Positions 1-8,278 of a DNA stretch of 64,000 nucleotides are shown piece by piece. Where the stretch lies: NCBI RefSeq assembly GCF_015209965.1, contig NZ_MU158689.1, positions 1,151,629 through 1,215,628 on the forward strand. Direction: 5' to 3'. Within the stretch, counting starts at the first letter, position 1. The number at the start of each line of letters is the position of its first letter. The notes under the pieces are model-generated. The model saw only the letters and a list, made by a program, of their open reading frames with translations, was not told the DNA's origin and did not search any database. Position numbers and translations under genes: made by a program. Source of the DNA: Sphingobacterium pedocola. Lineage in GTDB: Bacteria; Bacteroidota; Bacteroidia; Sphingobacteriales; Sphingobacteriaceae.

Positions 1-672
1 GGTATGTGCGAATATATAAAAGTCCCAGAGCAATATGTTTTTGTTGACAATGCGTTAAGTTTTGATCAGCTTGCTTTGGTAGAACCTTTAGCGATCGGCG
101 CACACGGCGTAAATAATGCAGGTATCAAAGCAGATGAATATGTAGCAATAATAGGTTCTGGTCCAATTGGTTTAGCAGCTATTAATTTTGCGCAAATTAA
201 AGGCGCTAAAATAATTGTCGTAGATATTAACCAAGAACGATTAAATCTATGTAAGACCAAATTTCAGGTTGAATTTACCATCAACTCCCTAGAAGAAAGT
301 ACAGTGGATGCTATTCGACATATTACAGATGGCGATATGTGTGATACCGTTATTGATGCCACGGGTAATTTGAACGCAATTAACAGCTCTTTTCATTATC
401 TGGCACATACTGGAAAATATATTCTGATAGGATTGCAAAAAGGAGAGATATCATTTAGTCATCCAGAGTTTCATAAACGTGAAGCGACGTTAATGAGCAG
501 CAGAAATGCGCTACATAGTGATTTCGACTTTGTGTTAGAAAGCTTGAAAAACGGCAGTGTCCAGGCTGAAAACTATATTACACATAACGTTCATTTTGAC
601 AACGTAGCAGATCAATTTGATGGATTAGCTAAGAATCCGCAAGAAGTGATAAAGGCGATGATTACGTTTTAA
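1..672 (+). CDS. Zinc-type alcohol/polyol dehydrogenase, C-terminal part (5' end outside window)
   Basis: The reading frame is open to the left edge, and the first Met (position 4) sits inside a GMCEY stretch that matches the internal GG-x-A/C-EY segment of medium-chain dehydrogenases, so this is a truncated gene and not a start. About 223 residues are visible. A Rossmann dinucleotide motif, IGSGPIGL, lies near residue 50, followed by an acidic end of beta-2 (VVDIN) that favours NAD(H). The family oxidises sugars, polyols or threonine with Zn; the N-terminal zinc ligands are not in the window, so the substrate cannot be assigned. It converges on the patatin-like gene. Confidence 0.8.
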   Translation, partial: GMCEYIKVPEQYVFVDNALSFDQLALVEPLAIGAHGVNNAGIKADEYVAIIGSGPIGLAAINFAQIKGAKIIVVDINQERLNLCKTKFQVEFTINSLEESTVDAIRHITDGDMCDTVIDATGNLNAINSSFHYLAHTGKYILIGLQKGEISFSHPEFHKREATLMSSRNALHSDFDFVLESLKNGSVQAENYITHNVHFDNVADQFDGLAKNPQEVIKAMITF

Positions 673-745
673 GAAATTAAGAATGTTGGGCGAGAGCGAG
701 AGATATCGTAAAATACTATACGGCTACAAAACCATGTACCATAGC

Positions 746-1807
746 TTATTCTTTATTTTTTAAGAAGTGCCATACGGATCTCTCTCTTCGCTCTATTTCT
801 TTTTTATCGTGTATTAGTTCCTCTGCTAGCGCATCTAGAACGGCTTCATTTTCGCTGACCACCTTATCTGCCAAGGTAACTATTTTATGAATATTGGATT
901 TACTGGCAGCATCCATCGCAGGATTAATAGAAGAGAGGTTTGTAGGTTCGATACGTAGGTAATTATTTGGTTTCTTTACTGATTTAAAAAGCTGCTTTAT
1001 AAAATAATCATTACTCTCAGAAGAAGAGGAAGTCATAATATCTACCAAAGCTGGACTTATCGAAATAGCCCACTTTTTCTTAAAATCTTCATAATTATAA
1101 GCATTTTTAGTAATCCCTGTACCTAAAGATAGAATGTTCATATCGGTTATCTTGAAGGTATTAAATGTTTTTAACACTTCAAGTAACGCCGCTATGGATG
1201 GGTTATGCGCAAAAAGACCACCATCCAATAGGGTGTACCGCGTTCCCGCCAAAGAGAAGATCTCGGCTACAGAAAAATAACTTGGAGCTGCAGATGTTGC
1301 CCGACAAACGTCTCGTAATAGAAAGTCTCTAGAATCACCATGACTTAATGCTTTCTGCTGTCTAAATATGTGGTTTTTGCGCAACTCAATATTATAAGCC
1401 GTAATAATGCACGGTTTAATCAGCTCACTTAATTTCGTATCCCCAAAATAGTCTTGCAGTACTTTTTCGAGAACCTTTTCATCATATAACTCGCTCAATA
1501 GACCGAATTTGCCTAAAAATTTCCTCCATTTTCGCGCATTAAATATTTCTTCACCATGTTCCAAATAAATATTTAATGCCTCGCGTGCGCTAAACTTTGG
1601 CTTTTTAGGGTTATCTGCTGAAGGGAATAATAATATGGAAATGAAAATCCCTCCAGTACTTGTTCCGGAAAAAAAATCAAAGTATTCGGATATATGAGTT
1701 TGAGGATCTCCACTTAGTTTTCTTATTTTATCTTCCAAGGCTGCTACTACCATTCCGGGTATAATACCGCGAATGCCGCCACCGTCAATAGACAATATTC
1801 TTTTCAT
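746..1807 (-). CDS. Patatin-like phospholipase
   Basis: 353 residues. All patatin landmarks are present: the oxyanion loop GGGIRG at residues 9-14, the nucleophile elbow GTSTG with Ser50, and DGG with Asp195, giving the Ser-Asp dyad. There is no signal peptide, so the enzyme is probably cytoplasmic. The family hydrolyses acyl chains from phospholipids. Stand-alone bacterial relatives include CapV, the effector lipase of CBASS anti-phage systems, but no cyclic-nucleotide synthase or other CBASS gene lies nearby, so a housekeeping lipase is equally likely. It stands alone on its strand and is separated from the upstream transpeptidase gene by a strong hairpin. Confidence 0.88.
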   Translation of the reverse strand: MKRILSIDGGGIRGIIPGMVVAALEDKIRKLSGDPQTHISEYFDFFSGTSTGGIFISILLFPSADNPKKPKFSAREALNIYLEHGEEIFNARKWRKFLGKFGLLSELYDEKVLEKVLQDYFGDTKLSELIKPCIITAYNIELRKNHIFRQQKALSHGDSRDFLLRDVCRATSAAPSYFSVAEIFSLAGTRYTLLDGGLFAHNPSIAALLEVLKTFNTFKITDMNILSLGTGITKNAYNYEDFKKKWAISISPALVDIMTSSSSESNDYFIKQLFKSVKKPNNYLRIEPTNLSSINPAMDAASKSNIHKIVTLADKVVSENEAVLDALAEELIHDKKEIERRERSVWHFLKNKE

Positions 1808-1869
1808 GCAAGAGAATGTTCGGTTTATTCTAATATACGAATTATTTGCAATAAATAAGGATAGTCAAA

Positions 1870-1913
1870 TGTAAAAAGGGATAAGATATCAGTATATCTT
1901 ATCCCTTTTTACA
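1870..1913 (-). terminator. Strong 20-bp stem hairpin downstream of the first L,D-transpeptidase gene
   Basis: Two perfect 20-bp arms (1870-1889 and 1894-1913) are separated by a 4-nt loop. The arms carry a run of five A or T plus GGGATAAGATAT, so transcripts from either strand fold. It sits between the stop of the transpeptidase gene (1931) and the start of the patatin-like gene (1807), both on the minus strand, and most likely terminates the former. Confidence 0.75.
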
Positions 1914-1930
1914 TCGATAATATTTAAAAT

Positions 1931-2707
1931 TTAATTTAAAGATACATTGGAACCAGTTGTTGTCTCTGTTTTGTGTTGTGCTAACAAACCTCTTTCCACG
2001 GAATTAAGCACCTTAGATTGCGCAATGTAGTCTTGGTTGTCGGCATAAATAAAGAGCATAGTGCCTTCTTTAATTGTATTAATGATGGGCTTTGTTACCG
2101 CTCTCGGTAAAGCTGGACAACCGTAACTTCTACCTAATCTGCCGCTAGACGCTATTACAGCAGTACTGCAATAATCTGCACCATGTATCACCACCGCCCT
2201 TGGTTTAGCCTGATCATTAATACCACGTTCAAGCCCATTTAAAACTAAAGAATAACCATTTCCTCCTTGGTACGTATTTTCAGTAACATAAAAGCCTAAA
2301 GAACTTTGATAGGAGCCGTGTTTATTCGAAAAGGATCTGGCATATTTTTCGCCACTATTCTTTCCATGGGAAACAATACTATGATAAAGAAGTTTTTTAT
2401 TTTTAAGATCAATGACATACATTCTTTTATCAGTCGACGGAAGTGTAAAATCAATCACTGTGATGATATTCTTGTTCTTAACAGGAAGATCTTCGTGACC
2501 TATCATAGCTTGCTCAAAAGCGTCAAATTTTAAGATACCTTTGAGTTTAATCGCTGAATAAAGTTTTTCAATTTCTGTACTATCATCAATGTTTGCAATA
2601 ACAGTATCTGTAAGTGAGGGAAAGTTTGAGGTTTTTAAAGAATTATTTTGATTAGCGAAATTGGTAAAAAACCAAGTTGTAATTAAAATAAAAAGTAGAT
2701 TTTTCAT
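1931..2707 (-). CDS. Murein L,D-transpeptidase catalytic domain family protein (YkuD_2 type)
   Basis: 258 residues from ATG at 2707; a GTG two codons upstream is less likely because MKNLLFILITTWFF begins a good signal peptide. The exported protein carries the YkuD-like catalytic block: a conserved HGADYC segment, then RSYGCPALP with the probable catalytic Cys in SYGCP. Families of this kind cross-link or anchor peptidoglycan stem peptides in the periplasm; this subgroup is common in Bacteroidota and its exact reaction is less well established than for canonical YkuD. A second L,D-transpeptidase lies just upstream on the same strand. A TAAATTTG promoter element (2733-2740) precedes it. Confidence 0.85.
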   Translation of the reverse strand: MKNLLFILITTWFFTNFANQNNSLKTSNFPSLTDTVIANIDDSTEIEKLYSAIKLKGILKFDAFEQAMIGHEDLPVKNKNIITVIDFTLPSTDKRMYVIDLKNKKLLYHSIVSHGKNSGEKYARSFSNKHGSYQSSLGFYVTENTYQGGNGYSLVLNGLERGINDQAKPRAVVIHGADYCSTAVIASSGRLGRSYGCPALPRAVTKPIINTIKEGTMLFIYADNQDYIAQSKVLNSVERGLLAQHKTETTTGSNVSLN

Positions 2708-2732
2708 AAGCACACGTTATCTTTTCAGTGAA

Positions 2733-2740
2733 CAAATTTA
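2733..2740 (-). promoter_or_regulatory. Bacteroidota -7 promoter element (TAAATTTG)
   Basis: Minus-strand TAAATTTG matches TAnnTTTG, 25 nt before the ATG at 2707. No clear -33 TTG was identified, so the call rests on the -7 match and its position. Confidence 0.5.
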
Positions 2741-2791
2741 GGAACCCTGTTTTTAGAAAAGTGTTAAGAAGTGTTAATAAAGCGTTTGTGT

Positions 2792-3841
2792 CTAATCAAT
2801 GACAATAACCAACGAGGCCATTGGCCTTACCCAATCGTACACAAATTTGGCATGCGAAGACGCATTACGCACACACATATGCGAGCGCGGTGTAGTTCCC
2901 AAAGACCAGCTATATTCAATGATCTTTCCGCGGGGATTATTCACCGGAACACCGTGTACATAGGCTCCATTCGTGAATCGGCTGGCGTAAGGAGCAAATC
3001 CTTCGATGGTTTTCGTGCCATCTTTTACATAATACATTTTGCTTTTTTGTTCTTGAACCAAGAAAATACCAACAGGGGTTTCCATTGCATGGGGCGGTTT
3101 ATGCCTTCCAGTTGTCGCAGGATTCATACTTCGGATAATCCAACCTTTGCCCGATTTTTCCAATGTACAAATATTCTGGTTTGTAACATCAACGACAACG
3201 ACATGATGAAAATCAACCGTGTCGCTTATAGATTTGACATATCGCTTCGGTACTTCCCAAGTTCCGTCGAAGTTTGTCAATCCCTCGACTTTTACCATAT
3301 CGAGCGTATCACTGCTCAAAAGTTTGACCAAGGAACCGTCTCTACCGTAGATTAAAGGCGTTTTTGTATTGCCAACTTCGTACAAGGGGGCAGATTGATA
3401 CCTTTCAACGCCCAATGTGTCGGAAACACGTTTGTAGGCATTCCGTTTGAAATTTGCAACAACGGGTGCCTCGCGATTTTTATTTTTATAATTTTGAAGT
3501 ACAGCATAGCGGATGTCCTGGCGTTGAAAATTTTCGACAACCGCTAGTTGTTTTTTTATCTTTTCCCACTGAAATACCCTAACCGTGTCTTTATACGGAT
3601 AGGTGTCTTCTAATATGTATTTATCAAATGTCAACTCTTTTGATAGATTAATATCTGCTGCAGTTACAGGGCGTCTCTTTTCTTCCTCTTCCGCCTTTTT
3701 AACACGTTCTATTGAGTCCTTTTTAGCGCGTTCCAAAGAATCTCTTCTTGCGTCCTCTTTCGCTTCCTGCTGCGTTTTATTGTTGCAAGAAACCACGATT
3801 GACATTACTAATAGTAAAACCGGTAGAAAGGTTAATCTCAT
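2792..3841 (-). CDS. L,D-transpeptidase (YkuD family), lipoprotein
   Basis: 349 residues. The N-terminus is a lipoprotein signal with lipobox VVSC (Cys19), followed by a charged, Lys/Glu/Arg-rich linker (residues 22-57). The C-terminal YkuD domain has HG at His296 and the catalytic block RSHMCVR with Cys323. Standard YkuD proteins read SxGC[IV]R; here His-Met precede Cys, a variant of the block, while Cys and Arg are kept. It is expected to act on peptidoglycan while lipid-anchored. It is 78 bp upstream of the second transpeptidase gene, with which it could be co-transcribed, although that gene has its own promoter-like element. Confidence 0.85.
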   Translation of the reverse strand: MRLTFLPVLLLVMSIVVSCNNKTQQEAKEDARRDSLERAKKDSIERVKKAEEEEKRRPVTAADINLSKELTFDKYILEDTYPYKDTVRVFQWEKIKKQLAVVENFQRQDIRYAVLQNYKNKNREAPVVANFKRNAYKRVSDTLGVERYQSAPLYEVGNTKTPLIYGRDGSLVKLLSSDTLDMVKVEGLTNFDGTWEVPKRYVKSISDTVDFHHVVVVDVTNQNICTLEKSGKGWIIRSMNPATTGRHKPPHAMETPVGIFLVQEQKSKMYYVKDGTKTIEGFAPYASRFTNGAYVHGVPVNNPRGKIIEYSWSLGTTPRSHMCVRNASSHAKFVYDWVRPMASLVIVID

Positions 3842-3914
3842 ATATCGTGCATTAATAATTGTTTAATATCTCTTTTAGTTAATGTCATAAGATTCGTGTT
3901 GATTATACACACCC

Positions 3915-4523
3915 TCATATAACAGGAAACAATTTTGTTTCAACCTCCGTTGGAAAATGCGCCAATTTATCAAAAAGGGTTTTATTTTCTGCGTTTTCCT
4001 TCAACAAATAAGAAATCGTTATCTTTTGCTTGGCTAATATCATTTCGTAATAACCAAATAATATGCCATTATTTTTTTGAACCGATTTTATTTCTTTATA
4101 CGCTTTAACATCCGTAATCAAATTGAAGACTATTCTATTACCTTCCAATGACTCTATCGTCAGATCATCGTTGATTTTGTCGTAGAATATGCGTTGATTT
4201 CGCGTATGCCGGATATGATTGTTCAATACAAGAAACTGGCCGATCAAGTATAAACTGATCGGGAGCATGATTAAAGCTATTTTAAATTTTGTTGCCAAAA
4301 CCAAAATAATGACCAATAAGAGTATCCCTGTAAATACACTGAATAAGGTTTTCTGAACAATAGCTTTAAGAATGTTAGCGGGTGCTGTGATTTCAATAAT
4401 ACGCAGGGAAGGTTGTATCTTGCCGTAATTGTTACGTATCTGTGTGCCAAACATACGAAGTCTGCGCACAATAAAGTACAAGATAAACGCCAATAGCGTG
4501 ATTACTAAAATTACTTTAACCAT
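3915..4523 (-). CDS. Hypothetical membrane protein
   Basis: 202 residues, family not recognised. A hydrophobic N-terminal helix (residues 3-20) is followed by a basic stretch. Two further hydrophobic segments lie at about 58-82 and 86-105, and residues 110-202 form a soluble, beta-rich tail containing IESLEGNRIVFNLI. The layout resembles small membrane proteins with a PH-like cytoplasmic tail, but that is only an analogy. It starts 5 bp downstream of the panB stop on the same strand, so translation is probably coupled to panB, a purely positional link. Confidence 0.6.
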   Translation of the reverse strand: MVKVILVITLLAFILYFIVRRLRMFGTQIRNNYGKIQPSLRIIEITAPANILKAIVQKTLFSVFTGILLLVIILVLATKFKIALIMLPISLYLIGQFLVLNNHIRHTRNQRIFYDKINDDLTIESLEGNRIVFNLITDVKAYKEIKSVQKNNGILFGYYEMILAKQKITISYLLKENAENKTLFDKLAHFPTEVETKLFPVI

Positions 4524-4528
4524 AAAGA

Positions 4529-5344
4529 TTAATATTGTTCTTTCTCGTTTGGATAGTCCGCTGACTTTACATCTGCTACATATTTCGCAGCTGCATTCGT
4601 AATTTCTTCATACAGATGAAGATACTGACGTAAAAACTTAGGTTTAAAGTCTTTCGTCAAACCCAACATATCGTTAACCACCAACACCTGTCCGTCACAG
4701 GCGTTCCCCGCACCTATACCTATCGTAGGAATTCGAAGGGATTTAGTTACCTCTTCTGCTAATTTTGATGGTATTTTTTCCAATACCACGGCGAAACAGC
4801 CCGCTTCCTGCAATGCCAAAGCATCTGATTTCAACTTTTCAGCTTCTGCCTCTTCTTTCGCTCTAACACCAAAATCCCCAAATTGATAAATTGCCTGAGG
4901 AGTAAGTCCCAGATGTCCGCAGACTGGAATCCCGGCTTGAATAATCTTTTTAATATTTTCGATAATTTCAATACCACCCTCTAATTTCAGGGCATGCGCT
5001 CCAGATTCTTTCATCATTCTAACAGCGGCATGGTATGCGTTTTCGACCGAACCCTGATATTCTCCAAAAGGCAGATCCACCAATACCATTGCACGGGTAA
5101 CTGCTCTAGCGACGGCTGATGCATGGTATATCATATGATCTAACGTGATAGGCAAGGTGGTCTCGTAGCCTGCAAAAACATTAGCCGCCGAATCACCTAC
5201 AAGAATTATATCCAATCCAGCTTCATCCAGGGCACGTGCCATAGAATAATCATACCCCGTAAGCATACTTATTTTTTCACCTCTTAATTTCATTTCCTTA
5301 ATTGTCGAGGTAGTTACCCTTTTTATCACTTTATTTACAGACAT
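4529..5344 (-). CDS. panB: 3-methyl-2-oxobutanoate hydroxymethyltransferase (ketopantoate hydroxymethyltransferase)
   Basis: 271 residues from ATG at 5344 (MSVNKVIKRV). An in-frame TTG at 5365 overlaps the promoter element and is rejected. PanB transfers a hydroxymethyl group from 5,10-methylene-THF to 2-oxoisovalerate, the first committed step of pantothenate/CoA synthesis in the cytoplasm. Family blocks seen are the N-terminal KMLTGYDY-like stretch (ISMLTGYDYSMAR), ILVGDSAANV, GAHALKLEGG, VCGHLGLTPQ and TIGIGAGNACDGQVLV. Length is normal. No panC or panD lies in the window. Confidence 0.96.
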   Translation of the reverse strand: MSVNKVIKRVTTSTIKEMKLRGEKISMLTGYDYSMARALDEAGLDIILVGDSAANVFAGYETTLPITLDHMIYHASAVARAVTRAMVLVDLPFGEYQGSVENAYHAAVRMMKESGAHALKLEGGIEIIENIKKIIQAGIPVCGHLGLTPQAIYQFGDFGVRAKEEAEAEKLKSDALALQEAGCFAVVLEKIPSKLAEEVTKSLRIPTIGIGAGNACDGQVLVVNDMLGLTKDFKPKFLRQYLHLYEEITNAAAKYVADVKSADYPNEKEQY

Positions 5345-5362
5345 AATTTCATTGTTACGTTC

Positions 5363-5370
5363 CAAAATTA
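5363..5370 (-). promoter_or_regulatory. -7 promoter element of panB (TAATTTTG)
   Basis: Minus-strand TAATTTTG fits TAnnTTTG and ends 18 nt before the panB ATG at 5344. Its position overlaps the alternative TTG start and so supports the shorter PanB. Confidence 0.5.
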
Positions 5371-5439
5371 GGAATTAAAAAAACAAACTCCCGATTTAAT
5401 TCCTAAAAAGCTTTATTTAACAAAGTCATCCTGATTTTG

Positions 5440-5447
5440 TAGTTTTG
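5440..5447 (+). promoter_or_regulatory. -7 promoter element of the pseudouridine synthase gene (TAGTTTTG)
   Basis: TAGTTTTG fits TAnnTTTG and ends only 4 nt before the ATG at 5452. Transcription would start at or next to the initiation codon, implying a leaderless or nearly leaderless message. Confidence 0.45.
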
Positions 5448-5451
5448 TATT

Positions 5452-6195
5452 ATGATTCAAAATGAACAACGTTTATTTAAATTTCCCAAATTCGCAGATT
5501 TAATTATTCATGAGGATGATAACCTAATTGTTATCAACAAGCCGCCGTTTTTGGCCTCTTTAGACGAAAGGGAAGGGGGGGATATTAATATTTTGCGATT
5601 GGCTAAAAAGCACCATAATGATGCTCAGGTGTGTCATCGACTGGACAAAGATACCTCTGGCATCCTATTGATCGCAAAAAATCCGGACACTTACCGTTCG
5701 GTAAGTATAGAGTTTGAAAAAAGAAGAGTTAATAAAGTATATCATGCTATTATTGGAGGCACACATGCTTTCGAAGATTTAAAAGTGGATTTACCCATTC
5801 TAAATCAGGGAAACAAAAATGTTTCTATCGACAGAACCAACGGGAAAGCGGCGGTGACTATTTTTAACACATTACAGTATTTTAAAAATTATACGTTGGT
5901 AGAATGCAAGCCCATAACGGGCAGAATGCATCAAATTCGTATTCACTTAGCGACACAACATGCCGCAATTGTAGGAGACACGATGTACAAAGGGAAACCG
6001 GTTTATTTGTCACAAATCAAAAAAAGGGGATTTACCATGTCTAAAGACCAAGACGAGCAACCAATCATAAAGCGTTTCGCATTGCATTCTAGGGCAGTAG
6101 AATTTACGATAGACGGTAAAAATTATGCATTTGAAGCACAATATCCGAAGGATTTTGCGACTTTGCTAAAGCAGTTGGAAAAATTTGACAGCTAA
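5452..6195 (+). CDS. RluA-family pseudouridine synthase
   Basis: 247 residues. The signature HRLDKDTSG lies at residues 62-70 with catalytic Asp65; KPITGRMHQIRIHLA is the conserved RluA C-terminal catalytic-core block. RluA enzymes isomerise uridine to pseudouridine in rRNA or tRNA. There is no N-terminal S4 domain (residues 1-20 lead straight into the core), so it is nearer to RluA/TruC-type than RluC/RluD; the target site cannot be read from sequence. It is the first gene of a probable three-gene run with the thioredoxin gene and pyrF. Confidence 0.9.
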   Translation: MIQNEQRLFKFPKFADLIIHEDDNLIVINKPPFLASLDEREGGDINILRLAKKHHNDAQVCHRLDKDTSGILLIAKNPDTYRSVSIEFEKRRVNKVYHAIIGGTHAFEDLKVDLPILNQGNKNVSIDRTNGKAAVTIFNTLQYFKNYTLVECKPITGRMHQIRIHLATQHAAIVGDTMYKGKPVYLSQIKKRGFTMSKDQDEQPIIKRFALHSRAVEFTIDGKNYAFEAQYPKDFATLLKQLEKFDS

Positions 6196-6214
6196 ATCTC
6201 AAATAAAACATACC

Positions 6215-6838
6215 ATGACAAAAACCACAAAGCAAAATAAAAAAATAAGCATTGTCATCCTTATTATACTGACAATCGTATGTGTGGTACTGCTTTGGCC
6301 TAACAATCGCGCTTTTATAAAAGATGGCCTAACTCGATTGGGGTTTTTCAAACCGAAGGTTGAAACATCCGCTGAAAAAACGGAACCTGCGGTAACAGAA
6401 GAGCAAGTGCTGGAACACACCACCGCTTCGGCATCTTTTATTGATACTGATAATAAATCCGTTAATACTGCGGATCTCAAAGGCAAGGTGGTATTTATTA
6501 ATTTCTGGGCCACATGGTGTCCGCCATGCCGCGCAGAGATGCCTTCTATCGAGAAGCTCTATAATAAATTCCAAAACAACGATCAGATTGTATTCTTAAT
6601 TGTCGAAATAGAAAATGATGTGGAGGGAACTAAGAAATTTTTGTCTGAGCAAAAATTGTCTTTACCTATTTCCTATCCAAATAGCGAAATTCCTTCTGCA
6701 TGGTTGGGAGGTTCTATTCCAACCACCGTCATTCTCGATAAAACAGGTAAAATAGCCGCTCGTAAAGAGGGAATGTACGACTATTCAACTAAAGAGGTAG
6801 AAGAATTTATTGTGAATTTAATCAACAACGCTTCATAA
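6215..6838 (+). CDS. Membrane-anchored TlpA/ResA-like thioredoxin
   Basis: 207 residues from ATG at 6215; an upstream TTG at 6185 overlapping the preceding gene is unlikely. A basic N-terminus and one hydrophobic helix (about residues 11-29) anchor the protein with the thioredoxin fold outside the cytoplasm. The redox motif WCPPC places the cysteines at 102 and 105, and a cis-Pro block, GGSIPTTV, follows. Such proteins reduce or exchange disulfides in periplasmic clients, for example in cytochrome c maturation. No client gene is adjacent. It starts 20 nt after the pseudouridine synthase stop and is followed 9 nt later by pyrF. Confidence 0.88.
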   Translation: MTKTTKQNKKISIVILIILTIVCVVLLWPNNRAFIKDGLTRLGFFKPKVETSAEKTEPAVTEEQVLEHTTASASFIDTDNKSVNTADLKGKVVFINFWATWCPPCRAEMPSIEKLYNKFQNNDQIVFLIVEIENDVEGTKKFLSEQKLSLPISYPNSEIPSAWLGGSIPTTVILDKTGKIAARKEGMYDYSTKEVEEFIVNLINNAS

Positions 6839-6846
6839 TTAACGGA

Positions 6847-7680
6847 ATGACAAGAACTGAGCTGATTGAACAGATCAAACAGAAGAAAAGTTTTCTATGT
6901 GTCGGTCTTGATACCGATATAAACAAAATCCCTCAACATCTCTTAGCAGAAGAAGATCCCATCTATGCTTTTAACAAAGCTATAATAGAAGCTACAGGAG
7001 ATCTTTGTGTAGCCTACAAACCCAATATCGCTTTTTACGAAAGCTATGGGGTAAAAGGATGGAATTCTCTACAAAAGACCTGGGAAGCACTTCCGAAGAA
7101 CTGCTTAAGTATTGCTGATGCAAAACGTGGCGATATCGGTAATACTTCAAAGATGTATGCTAACGCATTTTTTGATCAATCCATATCCGGAATGAGCTTT
7201 GATTCGATCACCATTGCACCTTACATGGGGAAAGATTCTGTCACACCGTTCCTAGACTTCGAAGGCAAATGGGCGATTGTACTTGCACTCACTTCGAATG
7301 AAGGGAGCCTGGATTTTCAAAACTTTACCAATTCAAACGGAAAGCAGCTTTTTGAGGAAGTCATTGACAAGGTAAATAGTTGGGGCAGCAAAGATAATCT
7401 AATGTATGTGGTAGGGGCCACCCGCGGAGAAGGGTTTATTAAAATAAGGGAACACGCGCCGGATCACTTCTTATTGGTCCCGGGCGTCGGTGCACAAGGA
7501 GGTTCCCTCCAAGATGTTTGTCAATATGGAATGAATAAAGACTGTGGACTTTTGGTTAACAGTACAAGAGGTATAATATATGCTTCCAACGGCACAGACT
7601 TTGCAGAGAAAGCCAGGGAAGAGGCGATAAAATTGCAGCAGGAAATGGAAGCGGAATTGTTAAAAGCAGGGATAATATGA
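6847..7680 (+). CDS. pyrF: Orotidine 5'-phosphate decarboxylase (long, PyrF type 2)
   Basis: 277 residues, the length of the longer OMP decarboxylase subfamily. The catalytic block [11 protein letters not shown] begins at Asp91 with Lys93 and Asp96. FLCVGLDTD is at the N-terminus, and the phosphate-binding end [11 protein letters not shown] with [10 protein letters not shown] is present. It catalyses the last step of UMP synthesis. It follows the thioredoxin gene by 8 nt. Downstream DNA is degenerate and carries no obvious terminator. Confidence 0.96.
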   Translation: MTRTELIEQIKQKKSFLCVGLDTDINKIPQHLLAEEDPIYAFNKAIIEATGDLCVAYKPNIAFYESYGVKGWNSLQKTWEALPKNCLSIADAKRGDIGNTSKMYANAFFDQSISGMSFDSITIAPYMGKDSVTPFLDFEGKWAIVLALTSNEGSLDFQNFTNSNGKQLFEEVIDKVNSWGSKDNLMYVVGATRGEGFIKIREHAPDHFLLVPGVGAQGGSLQDVCQYGMNKDCGLLVNSTRGIIYASNGTDFAEKAREEAIKLQQEMEAELLKAGII

Positions 7681-7682
7681 CC

Positions 7683-7960
7683 TTATAAGGTCGCCTAAAA
7701 AAGTCTTGTAAAGCGGTATTGACGTCATTTCTCCAAAGCTATTTGCTATTAAGGCTGGAATAAGGATAAGCTGCGTCAAAAATAGACTGGGGAACTTTTG
7801 GGATATTTTTTGGATAGTTTCCCATTTGGTAGCACCTAAGGAAAGAGAGACCGTCTTTAATTCCTGCGGAATGGCTTGATAATATTGATCATTATAGGAA
7901 ATATCATGACGCCAACACCATACGTTGGGATGGACTTTTTTAAATCTTCACTTTTAAAGC
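7683..7960 (-). pseudogene. Remnant of an ABC transporter permease, PstC/PstA-like
   Basis: Minus-strand translation of about 7881-7700 gives QAIPQELKTVSLSLGATKW followed by ETIQKI and, further on, a GEMTSIPL segment. This matches the permease EAA-type loop (VP-x5-A-x3-LGATKW-x-TI) and the GET motif of phosphate permeases. Upstream, in a different frame, YGVGVMIFPIMI resembles the membrane helix that normally precedes this loop. The frame change lies near 7880-7895, and no start or full-length frame exists. I infer a decayed pst gene fragment; no pstS or pstB remains in the window. Confidence 0.55.
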
Positions 7961-8131
7961 ACGACGACAGGGTATAAGGCAAAAGCTCTAGATATGGAGA
8001 TCGGACCGTATAACATTTTTTTATCATATCTCCCCTTAATCTTAGGTGCACAGGATGAAATCAATATAATAGCTAATGATCTTATTGAAAAGTATTTACG
8101 TACACAGAATATGGCTCTAAAATCGTTTTGA
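7958..8131 (+). pseudogene. Possible C-terminal gene fragment of unknown family
   Basis: An open stretch between stops at 7955 and 8129 encodes 57 residues ending at TGA 8129-8131. From Met at 7994 it reads as plausible protein (MEIGPYNIFLSYLPLILGAQ, then an acidic helix and a basic end). The lack of a promoter and the overlap with the permease remnant suggest the tail of a degraded gene. The family is not recognised. A real 45-residue peptide cannot be excluded. Confidence 0.25.
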
Positions 8132-8196
8132 TAAATTATTTTTACAAATATATACTAAATCAATAGATTTTATGTAGCTAATAGATATTTATTTTA

Positions 8197-8204
8197 TAAA
8201 TTTG
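8197..8204 (+). promoter_or_regulatory. Probable -7 element of the sulfate assimilation operon (TAAATTTG)
   Basis: TAAATTTG matches TAnnTTTG about 75 nt before the ATG at 8279. This is the only good match upstream of the operon in the otherwise degenerate 7681-8278 interval, and it leaves room for a short leader. No riboswitch fold was recognised. Confidence 0.45.
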
Positions 8205-8278
8205 TCGGATCATTTTTGGTAATGTTTTATCAACAAACGATATTTGTTACAAGTTTTATAAATAGACAGAAGAAGAAT

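Noticed and set aside
746..1807. CBASS anti-phage system with a CapV effector
   Set aside because: The patatin-like gene has no nucleotidyltransferase or ancillary gene beside it.
2771..3355. 194-residue plus-strand frame opposite the second L,D-transpeptidase
   Set aside because: It is fully antisense to a gene with clear motifs and shows no family resemblance.
6185..6214. Earlier TTG start for the thioredoxin-like protein
   Set aside because: It lies inside the preceding gene and adds ten residues without family support; ATG 6215 gives a normal anchor helix.
7857..8051. 64-residue minus-strand gene
   Set aside because: Only its last part resembles a permease helix, and it breaks by frameshift into the permease loop; treated as part of a pseudogene.
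8133..8278. Riboswitch in the leader of the sulfate operon
   Set aside because: No SAM, cobalamin or other conserved riboswitch core was recognised.
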